5,766 nt of DNA from Rhizorhabdus sp. (lineage in GTDB: Bacteria; Pseudomonadota; Alphaproteobacteria; Sphingomonadales; Sphingomonadaceae): contig SCUQ01000610.1 in assembly GCA_004297635.1 (NCBI GenBank), positions 1 to 5,766 on the forward strand, written 5' to 3'. The notes under the pieces are model-generated. The model worked only from the letters and a program-made list of their open reading frames with translations, was not told where the DNA came from and ran no database searches. This document shows, in pieces, positions 1 through 5,252 of the stretch. The stretch's first letter is position 1. Each line of letters starts with the position of its first letter. A program made the position numbers and the translations under genes.

Positions 1-102
1 CAGCTATTTGGAGGCACGGAGTTTCATCTCGAGCGCCGTATCGATGAGCGGCGCCGCAACGCTGGAAACACACCGTGTCTCGCGGTCGCATGAGACTTTG
101 GC

Positions 103-118
103 CCGCTTGTAGAAGCGG
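103..118. repeat. Short perfect hairpin CCGCTT-GTAG-AAGCGG
   Basis: A 6-bp perfect inverted repeat with a 4-nt loop. The possible upstream stop codon TAG (110-112) lies in the loop. No T-run follows directly, so it is a poor intrinsic terminator. It could also be an operator half-site next to the putative -35 region at 107-112. Confidence 0.3.
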
Positions 119-135
119 CCCGAAGCTATTATTCT
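107..135 (+). promoter_or_regulatory. Possible sigma70-type promoter of the oxygenase gene
   Basis: TTGTAG at 107-112 and TATTCT at 130-135 are separated by 17 bp, in the AT-rich stretch just before the oxygenase gene. The matches to consensus are modest (3/6 and 4/6). The -10 overlaps the inverted repeat at 130-143. This is a position-and-spacing inference only. Confidence 0.25.
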
Positions 136-143
136 AACGAATA
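130..143. promoter_or_regulatory. Inverted repeat TATTC-TAAC-GAATA, possible operator
   Basis: Perfect 5-bp arms (130-134 and 139-143) flank a 4-nt spacer, on top of the putative -10 element and about 30 bp before the start codon. An AT-rich palindrome here could bind a repressor of the catabolic genes. The arms are short, so chance is possible. No regulator gene lies in the window. Confidence 0.25.
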
Positions 144-171
144 TTGTAAATATGAGGAAGAGGACCGTGCG

Positions 172-1563
172 ATGAGCGAGGCATCCGACATCCGGTTTCC
201 GACGAACGTGATCCGTGACGATTATATTCCGAAGGAGGATTATTTCAGTCGCGAGTTCATGCAACTCGAAGAGGAAAGACTTTGGCCCAAAGTGTGGCAG
301 ATCGCTTGCCGGCTAGAAGAAATTCCCAACCGCGGTGATTATGTCACCTACGATATCGTTGACGACTCGATCATCGTGGTCCGTACCGATGCCGATACGG
401 TTAAGGCCTATCACAATGTCTGTCCGCACCGGGGTCGGCGGCTTACCGATGGCTGCGGTCACGCTACGCAGATCGCATGCCGCTTTCATGGATGGCGCTT
501 CGATCTTGATGGTAGGAATATCCGTATCGTCGACCCTCAGGATTGGGGCGATCGGCTGGCGGCTGGCGAGGTCGACCTCAAGCCCGTCCGCGCCGAGACA
601 TGGGGTGGCGCGGTCTGGATCAATATGGATCTGGATGCGGAATCACTGCTCGATTTCCTGAAGCCAATGCATGAATATGTGGATAAATTCGAATTCGAGA
701 AGCTGCGCTATCGCTGGTATAAGACAGTGATCATGCAGGCAAACTGGAAGGTTGTTGCCGAATTTTTCAATGAGTTCTACCACGTTCAGCAGGCTCATCC
801 TCAGCTCTTGGCTTTTACTGACGATTATTCGAAGAGCGGTGGCTTCGGACGACATGGCATGATGTGGTTCGCCGCCGAGGGCGCGGTGCCTTTCAAGCGC
901 TCGCCTCGACTGACGCCTAAGGACGAACCCGATTATCGCAACTTCGTCCTCGATTTTGTCGAGCAATATAATCGCGACCTTCAAGCCATGGTGACTCCGC
1001 GCAACTATGAGGCGTCACAACGCCTCCGGACCGAGGTGTCGGCCGACGCAGAGCCGGGCGAGGTGCTCGCCAAATGGGTGCAATTCCAAATCGAGGCCGC
1101 CGAGGCAGACGGTGCAGGTTGGCCGAAGGATCTAACACCGGAATATATGGAGAAATCAGGTCTCGACTGGCACGTCTTTCCAAATACGATTTTCCTTCAT
1201 GGAACCGTGGATGGCGTGCTTTGGTATAGAGTTCGGCCAAATGGCCATGACCCCGAAAGCTGCATCTTCGACATCTGGTCCTTGCAACGTTACGGCGAGG
1301 GCAAGGAGCCCAAGCTGGTCCGCGAATTCTACAAGGATTGGCGCGATACCGAGTGGCCCAAAATTTACGAGCAGGACTTCATAAACATACCCGAGGTTCA
1401 GAGGGGGATGCGTTCCCGCGCCTTTAGAGCTGCCCGACCGAACCCGGTTCAAGAGCAGGCTATCGTCAATTTCCACCGTCAGTTACGCCAGTTCATGGGA
1501 CAGGGGGACATCCCGGACGATGGGAGCCGCCAGCGCGGGGAGCACGCTCAGGCGGCGGAATAG
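172..1563 (+). CDS. Rieske non-heme iron aromatic ring-hydroxylating oxygenase, alpha subunit
   Basis: This 463-aa cytoplasmic protein is the catalytic subunit of a two-component or multi-component oxygenase that adds oxygen to an aromatic or related ring; the substrate cannot be told from sequence. The N-terminal Rieske [2Fe-2S] domain has C84-P-H86 and C103-R-F-H106 as cluster ligands. The catalytic domain begins with N191-W-K and carries E201-x2-H204-x4-H209, the mononuclear iron site, with Glu where naphthalene dioxygenase has Asp. D367 in FDIWSL is the likely third ligand. The length is normal for the family (about 430-470 aa). The start at 172 is supported by GAGGAAGAGG 8 nt upstream. 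No small beta subunit, ferredoxin or reductase gene follows, so it is either an alpha-only type or depends on electron-transfer partners encoded elsewhere. A crotonase gene follows 68 bp later and is probably co-transcribed. Confidence 0.93.
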   Translation: MSEASDIRFPTNVIRDDYIPKEDYFSREFMQLEEERLWPKVWQIACRLEEIPNRGDYVTYDIVDDSIIVVRTDADTVKAYHNVCPHRGRRLTDGCGHATQIACRFHGWRFDLDGRNIRIVDPQDWGDRLAAGEVDLKPVRAETWGGAVWINMDLDAESLLDFLKPMHEYVDKFEFEKLRYRWYKTVIMQANWKVVAEFFNEFYHVQQAHPQLLAFTDDYSKSGGFGRHGMMWFAAEGAVPFKRSPRLTPKDEPDYRNFVLDFVEQYNRDLQAMVTPRNYEASQRLRTEVSADAEPGEVLAKWVQFQIEAAEADGAGWPKDLTPEYMEKSGLDWHVFPNTIFLHGTVDGVLWYRVRPNGHDPESCIFDIWSLQRYGEGKEPKLVREFYKDWRDTEWPKIYEQDFINIPEVQRGMRSRAFRAARPNPVQEQAIVNFHRQLRQFMGQGDIPDDGSRQRGEHAQAAE

Positions 1564-1631
1564 AATAGGTTTGTTCTTCTGGGCAATGGCAGCCCGAGCC
1601 CCGCGTCCCCAGACGATTAGGAATTTCCCAG

Positions 1632-2426
1632 ATGAGCATTTCCTACGACGCCTATCGGCTGATCCATGTTTCGCGCGATGGCTCGATCTTGACGCTGACG
1701 ATGGACCATCCACCGATGAACGCGGCGACATTCGAGCTACACGACGAATTATCCCGCATCTTTTACGATGTCGCGCGAGATGATCCCGACGTCGTAATTC
1801 TCACAGGCGCTGGGCGGGCATTTTCGGCGGGCGGCGATCTTGACGAGATGTTGGGGAACACCGACCGGCCCAGTCGGATGGCTGAGATGATGGTCCGCGC
1901 CCCGCACGTGGTCCATTCCATACTTGCCCTCGATGTGCCGTTGATCGCGCGGGTCAACGGCCACGCAATGGGGCTTGGCGCAACGCTGGCGCTATTGTGC
2001 GATGTCGCGATCATGGTCGACTCCGCCAAGATTGCAGATCCGCACGTGAATATGGGGCTGTCTCCGGGTGATGGTGGTGCTTTTCTATGGCCGCTCGTGA
2101 TCGGCTATGCCCGTGCGCGCCACCATCTTTTGACCGGCGAAGCGCTGACCGGAGCCGAGGCAGCCGAGATCGGCCTGATTCATCGGGCTGTGTCTGCCGA
2201 TGAACTTGACGCTGCCGTCGCTGATTACGCTGCGCGTTTGGCAAAGGGCGCGACATTCGCGATCAAGGCGACGAAGCGCTCGATCAATCTGGCATTGCGG
2301 GCTCAGGCACAACAGCTCGCCGATGCCCATGCGGGCATCGAGCAACTAACGCTGCTCTCCGAAGACCATCGTGAGGCTATCCTAGCCTTCAAGGACAAAC
2401 GTTCTCCAAATTTCAAGGGATGTTGA
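1632..2426 (+). CDS. Crotonase-superfamily (enoyl-CoA hydratase/isomerase-like) protein with atypical His/Asp active site
   Basis: This 264-aa protein of typical crotonase length probably acts on a CoA thioester or a beta-diketone in the cytoplasm. The fold is clear: the oxyanion-hole segment GRAFSAGGDL (61-70), the second one VNGHAMGLG (108-116), and the C-terminal LTGEALTGAEAAEIGLIHR block (167-185). The two hydratase glutamates of rat mitochondrial crotonase (E144, E164) align with T118 and H138, so ordinary enoyl-CoA hydration is doubtful. H138 and D147 (DPH...GDGG) are 9 residues apart, the same spacing as the His145/Asp154 pair of 6-oxocamphor hydrolase. Many actinobacterial and sphingomonad crotonases of unknown function also have a D-x-H...GDGG motif, so the exact reaction is open. 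AGGA at 1619-1622 supports the start at 1632. It follows the oxygenase gene by 68 bp with no clear terminator, suggesting an operon. Confidence 0.88.
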   Translation: MSISYDAYRLIHVSRDGSILTLTMDHPPMNAATFELHDELSRIFYDVARDDPDVVILTGAGRAFSAGGDLDEMLGNTDRPSRMAEMMVRAPHVVHSILALDVPLIARVNGHAMGLGATLALLCDVAIMVDSAKIADPHVNMGLSPGDGGAFLWPLVIGYARARHHLLTGEALTGAEAAEIGLIHRAVSADELDAAVADYAARLAKGATFAIKATKRSINLALRAQAQQLADAHAGIEQLTLLSEDHREAILAFKDKRSPNFKGC

Positions 2427-2462
2427 AGGGGGAGAGCTCAGGGAAATCGGTATGAAAGCTCG

Positions 2463-2731
2463 ATGCCCAATTGGATGGTGCCAGGCAAAGATGGTGAAAG
2501 GGCCAGGTGGCGCTATGGATCTTGTGGCCGGCGTCCGGCGCATAATAGTGCCGATGGACCATGTGGATAAAGCCCTTCACTGGCCGGAACGGCATACACA
2601 TGATCATTACAAGTCTAGCGGCATTTCAGCGCCTAGGCCGCGGTTTCGCGTTCCGCTTCGTTGAGTTGGTACCGAGTATCACCGCGCCGGAAGTCGCCGC
2701 GAGGGCAGGAAATTCCCATATTATTGAATGA
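2463..2731 (+). pseudogene. Decayed C-terminal remnant of CoA-transferase subunit B (3-oxoacid/3-oxoadipate CoA-transferase type)
   Basis: Three consecutive frames together spell the C-terminal part of a class I CoA-transferase beta subunit. Frame A (2463-2489) reads MPNWMVPGK. One extra base (G2490) shifts to frame B (2491-2569), reading MVKGPGGAMDLVAGVRR and then IIVPMDHVDK, the highly conserved GGAMDLV block of the family. After a second shift, apparently with loss of about ten residues, frame C (2570-2731) reads KPFTGRNGIHMIITSLAAF, then FVELVPSITAPEVAARAG, to a TGA at 2729-2731; this matches the family's usual PLTG...RIITDLAVF...LVELAPGVT-EEV ending. The N-terminal half, which holds the catalytic-glutamate ENG motif, and any subunit A gene are absent. 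The relic begins almost directly after the crotonase stop codon, so a deletion removed the 5' part. It cannot make an active enzyme. It shows that the operon once included CoA activation or cleavage. The assignment is from memory of the family motif. Confidence 0.8.
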
Positions 2732-2784
2732 TTTCTCAAGTAATACGGCAAAGATGCTTCCTTTGTGGAATAGAAACTAGCCTT

Positions 2785-2813
2785 TTGTGGGCAATTTTTA
2801 ATAGGTTTATATT
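2785..2813 (+). promoter_or_regulatory. Probable promoter of the MFS transporter gene
   Basis: TTGTGG (2785-2790) and TATATT (2808-2813) are separated by exactly 17 bp in an AT-rich stretch, about 40 bp before the preferred start at 2854. The -10 matches 5/6 of the sigma70 consensus and the -35 matches 3/6. The position argues that the transporter starts at 2854 and is transcribed separately from the upstream genes. Confidence 0.4.
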
Positions 2814-3901
2814 TCATACCATCGACCCAGGTTATCTGCAAAAGAGCTTTCATATGAAGATATCGGCTAGAAGAAGCTCATATAACGCCTCGGAAGCTAC
2901 GAGCGAGTGGCGCCGTGGGTTTAAAACACTGGCAGCTGCCAGTATCGCTGGTGGAATGGGTTATTCCCTATTTCTGAATACGGCGGGGCTTTTTCTGTTG
3001 CCTCTGCAAACGGAGTTTGGCTGGTCCCGTACGGCGCTGTCGATTGGCCCAATCGTCGGTCTGGTCGCAGCGCTGTTTGCTCCGATAATGGGCCTTTTCA
3101 TCGACAGGATCGGCGTCCGCCCCGTCGCGATATACGGCATGCTAGCTTCCGCCCTCCTTTTCGCCGGATTTGCTACGATGACCCCCAGCGCCTACATATT
3201 CTATGGCATCGGAGCTCTTGTTGCGCTTGCCGCGCCGCTGACAAGCCCGGGCGTTTTCAGTAAAGGAGTGGCAACCTGGTTCAGAGTCCATATTGGTGGA
3301 GCCCTCGGCATATCAATGAGCGGCGTGTCGCTCCTGTTTGCCACGATCACTCCCCTGACGGCCTACATCATCACGCAACATGGGTGGCGAGCGGGTTACT
3401 GGACATTGGCCGGTATTGCTGGCTTGGTCGCGCTCCCCATGATAGTTGCCGGCTTCCGCGAAGCGCCGAGGGGGAGCCTCGTTGCGGGTGATGCTCGCGC
3501 CGCCACAGGGATGCAAGCAAGCGATATCTTCCGCGATTCGCGATTCTGGCTGCTTCTTCTTTTCTTCTTTGTGGCGTGTGTTTCGATCGGTGGATACCTG
3601 AATCAGTTAGTTCCGCTCATGGTCGATCGCGGTTACACGCTCGAAAAAGCATCTCTGCTTGCGTCGGGTTATTATATTTCTGTTGGGGTAAGTCGCGTCT
3701 TGATCGGTTTCCTGCTCGACCGCTATCGGCCCACCATCGTATCCGCTGGCGCTGTGGCTCTCTCCGCAATCGGGGCTACCCTGCTGCTGTTCACCAACCA
3801 CGAGTTGGGATTCGCAGTCGCGCTCCTTTCCGTATCGCTTATTGGCCTCGCACATGGAGCAGAGTCCGATTTTATAGCCTTCTTCATCCTTCGTTTATGG
3901 G

Positions 3902-3913
3902 ATGGCCCGCCCC
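3902..3913 (+). repeat. Left subterminal inverted repeat of the IS
   Basis: ATGGCCCGCCCC is the exact reverse complement of 5238-5249. The match weakens just inside it (14/16 over the next four bases). It lies 7 bp from the inferred left tip. Confidence 0.85.
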
Positions 3914-3930
3914 TTTTCCCCGGCATCGGA

Positions 3931-3936
3931 TATAAT
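3931..3936 (+). promoter_or_regulatory. Consensus -10 box TATAAT in the IS left end
   Basis: A perfect TATAAT lies 32 bp before the recombinase start at 3968. The position where a -35 would lie (about 3908-3913) is CGCCCC, inside the inverted repeat, so there is no recognisable -35. It may be a weak promoter or need help from flanking DNA. A strong ribosome binding site, AAGGAG within 3954-3960, follows. Confidence 0.35.
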
Positions 3937-3967
3937 GTCGGTGATTGAGAAGGAAAGGAGCGGACCG

Positions 3968-4999
3968 ATGAGTATTGTGATCCTTGGGATTGATCTGGGC
4001 AAGAATGTTTGCAGCGTGGTTGGCATCGATGCTGCCGGCGGCGTCGTTGTGCGCAGATCGATGCGTCGCCAGACCCTGATCGACTACGTTGCCAAGCTTC
4101 CGGCATGTGTGGTGGCGATGGAGGCGTGCTGCGGCGCACACTACCTGGGCCGCCTGTTTGCCGCACAGGGCCACGAGATCAGGCTGATGTCGCCCGAGTA
4201 TGTCCGGCCGTATGTCAAAGCGCAGAAGAACGATGACCGGGATGCCGAAGGGATCGCCGAGGCAGCCTCGCGGCCAACGATGCGCTTCGTTGAACTTAAG
4301 AGCGAGGAACAGCTCGATATCCAGACCCTGCACCGGGTCAGGTCGCGCCTGGTGAACGAGCGGAAGAGCCTGATCAACCAGATGCGGGCTATTCTGCTGG
4401 AGCGCGGAACGACCTTCCCGGTCGGGCGCCGCAAGTTCGGGCAGGGTATCGATGCCATGCTCGCCGATGAGGATACGACCCTCTCACCGAGACTGCGCCA
4501 GCTCATGAACCAACTGCGCGCCGAGTGGCGCGAACTCGATACCAGGATCGAGGCTCTGAACGGCGAGTTTGTCGAACTGGCGCGCAACGATGCGGCTGCA
4601 CGGCGGCTCACGTCCATCCCCGGCGTTGGCGTGCTGAACGCAACAGCCCTGATCGCCGCGGTAGGTAATGCCAGCAGCTTCGCCAAAGCCCGGGATCTGG
4701 GTGCATGGCTCGGCCTGGTTCCGCGTCAACATACCACCGGAGGCAAGCCACGGCTGCTCGGCATATCGAAGCGCGGGAACACTTACTTGCGAACCCTGCT
4801 CATCCACGGTGCCCGGGCAGCCTTGCCATCGCTAGCTCGAAGCGAGACCCCACTGGGACGCTGGTTGACCGGCATGATCGAGCGCGGGGTCCACCGCAAT
4901 GCGATCGTCGTCGCGCTGGCGAACAAGTTGGCGCGGATCGCATGGGCGGCGCTGCGCAAGGAGGCAACGTTCGAGCGCGGCTACCCAGTCGCGGCATAG
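3968..4999 (+). CDS. IS110-family (IS1111-group) DEDD recombinase/transposase
   Basis: This 343-aa enzyme catalyses site-specific excision and insertion of the IS, guided by an IS-encoded RNA in characterised relatives. The N-terminal RuvC-like DEDD domain (about 1-150) shows D9 in GIDLGK, E52 in AMEAC, and D89 and D92 in KNDDRDAEG. A charged helical linker (about 170-205) is followed by the C-terminal IS116/IS110/IS902 domain with SIPGVGVLNATALIAAVG (216-233), the GAWLGLVPRQHTTGGK block (245-260) and GISKRGNTYLRTLLIHGAR (265-283). The start at 3968 is chosen over the in-frame ATG at 3902 because AAGGAG lies 7 nt upstream and because 3902 is inside the inverted repeat. It appears full length. 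Position 256/257 is Thr-Thr where many relatives have the putative catalytic Ser; see findings. TAG at 4997-4999 ends the gene. Confidence 0.93.
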   Translation: MSIVILGIDLGKNVCSVVGIDAAGGVVVRRSMRRQTLIDYVAKLPACVVAMEACCGAHYLGRLFAAQGHEIRLMSPEYVRPYVKAQKNDDRDAEGIAEAASRPTMRFVELKSEEQLDIQTLHRVRSRLVNERKSLINQMRAILLERGTTFPVGRRKFGQGIDAMLADEDTTLSPRLRQLMNQLRAEWRELDTRIEALNGEFVELARNDAAARRLTSIPGVGVLNATALIAAVGNASSFAKARDLGAWLGLVPRQHTTGGKPRLLGISKRGNTYLRTLLIHGARAALPSLARSETPLGRWLTGMIERGVHRNAIVVALANKLARIAWAALRKEATFERGYPVAA

Positions 5000-5237
5000 C
5001 CAGCTCGGCCGCACGCACCACGCGTCGGCCAACGATGTTTGCAGGAAGGATCGAAGAGATGGCCTGACAGTCGATCGGCGTCTGGAAAGCCCGGCCAAAA
5101 AAATGGCACCCCGTTGCCGAACCGTTTATTGCGGCACCAGACGTGCGGATATCCATCTTGGCCATGGGCGGTTCGCCCATGAGACCGTATACGTTGACGC
5201 AGACTGATCAGAGCTTCTCAGAATCCTACTTGCAAGC
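5000..5237 (+). ncRNA. IS 3' noncoding region, probable bridge/seeker RNA locus
   Basis: No credible protein is encoded in these 238 bp between the recombinase stop and the right inverted repeat. In the IS1111 group this is where the guide RNA (bridge RNA or seekRNA, described in 2024 for the IS110 family) is encoded. The region has several potential stems: GATCGA 5049-5054 with TCGATC 5071-5076; CGTCTGG 5079-5085 with CCAGACG 5137-5143; GGCA 5105-5108 with TGCC 5115-5118; and an 8-bp hairpin at 5163-5181. Short segments match the IS flanks: 5045-5051 is complementary to the left flank, and 5123-5135 is identical at 12 of 13 positions to the right junction. RNA ends, strand and promoter are not determined; + is assumed by family. 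Confidence 0.55.
5163..5181. repeat. Perfect 8-bp hairpin in the IS noncoding region
   Basis: CATGGGCG (5163-5170) pairs with CGCCCATG (5174-5181) around a 3-nt loop GTT. This is the strongest simple hairpin in the window. With no T-run it is not a terminator; it is probably a structural element of the IS guide RNA. Its right arm runs into CCCATGA (5176-5182), which can pair with the left tip of the IS. Confidence 0.6.
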
Positions 5238-5249
5238 GGGGCGGGCCAT
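5238..5249 (-). repeat. Right subterminal inverted repeat of the IS
   Basis: GGGGCGGGCCAT is the exact reverse complement of 3902-3913 and lies 3 bp from the inferred right tip at 5252. Confidence 0.85.
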
Positions 5250-5252
5250 ACG

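Larger units (their letters stand above)
1..171. other. Leader region upstream of the Rieske oxygenase gene
   Basis: No gene is recognised here. One + frame is open from position 2 to a TAG at 110-112, so it could be the C-terminal tail of an upstream gene, but the peptide resembles nothing I know. A minus-strand open frame crosses the region and runs into the oxygenase gene, which makes it an unlikely gene. From about 121 to 160 the DNA becomes AT-rich, as expected for a promoter. A purine-rich ribosome binding site, GAGGAAGAGG at 154-163, sits 8 nt before the ATG at 172 and fixes that start. Confidence 0.4.
2854..3948 (+). pseudogene. MFS transporter, 3'-truncated by the insertion sequence
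   Basis: This is a major facilitator superfamily permease of the monocarboxylate/oxalate-formate-antiporter style, probably an inner-membrane importer of the compound degraded by this cluster. Counted from the ATG at 2854, about ten hydrophobic segments are visible. There is a cytoplasmic loop GLFIDRIGVRPV (80-91, motif A) between TM2 and TM3, a central loop near 200-230, and the GAESDFIAFFILR segment (335-347) in TM10/11. Native sequence ends at R347 (codon 3892-3894). The next 17 residues up to the TGA at 3946-3948 come from the left end of the IS. Family members are about 400-430 aa, so some 60-80 residues including the last membrane helices are lost and transport is unlikely. An ATG at 2728 in the same frame overlaps the upstream relic's stop (ATGA) but would add 42 residues unlike an MFS N-terminus. 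The 2854 start is preferred, with a weak AAGAG 7 nt upstream. Confidence 0.85.
3895..5252 (+). mobile_element. IS110-family insertion sequence, IS1111 group, complete
   Basis: A single DEDD recombinase gene (3968-4999) is flanked by a short left noncoding end (about 73 bp) and a long right noncoding end (about 250 bp), the arrangement of the IS1111 group. Perfect 12-bp inverted repeats lie slightly inside the ends: 3902-3913 and 5238-5249. The borders are inferred. CGTTT occurs at both outer edges (3892-3896 and 5251-5255), so the crossover lies within it. The chosen ends leave 7 bp outside the left repeat and 3 bp outside the right one, an asymmetry I recall for IS1111-group elements. As usual for IS110 relatives, there is no conventional target duplication. 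The borders could be off by a few bases. The left flank is an MFS gene and the right flank an amidohydrolase gene. Confidence 0.85.

Noticed and set aside
4..264. 86-aa minus-strand open frame over the leader
   Set aside because: It overlaps the start of the oxygenase gene, has no recognisable domain and no promoter or ribosome binding site that I could see.
1564..1631. Terminator between oxygenase and crotonase genes
   Set aside because: Only a 4-bp GGGC/GCCC pairing without a T-run is present; the 68-bp gap looks like an ordinary intra-operon spacer.
2452..2664. A 70-aa + strand open frame as a standalone small protein
   Set aside because: Its middle part (KMVKGPGGAMDLVAGV) is CoA-transferase subunit B sequence; its start and end are out-of-frame nonsense produced by frameshifts.
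2728..2853. Transporter start at 2728 with ATGA overlap to the upstream stop
   Set aside because: It would add 42 residues unlike an MFS N-terminus, has no ribosome binding site in a functional gene context, and lies upstream of the plausible promoter at 2785-2813.
2626..2853. 75-aa minus-strand open frame between the relic and the transporter
   Set aside because: It is antisense to the CoA-transferase relic and the AT-rich promoter region; no recognisable protein.
3902..3967. Recombinase start at the in-frame ATG 3902
   Set aside because: That ATG lies within the terminal inverted repeat and lacks a ribosome binding site; 3968 has AAGGAG at ideal spacing and gives the family-typical N-terminus.
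4141..4686. 181-aa minus-strand open frame opposite the recombinase
   Set aside because: Serine/arginine-rich composition typical of an antisense shadow of a GC-rich gene; no motif and fully inside the recombinase gene.
5163..5181. Hairpin as an intrinsic terminator of the recombinase gene
   Set aside because: No T-run follows; its place inside the probable guide-RNA region fits an RNA structural role better.
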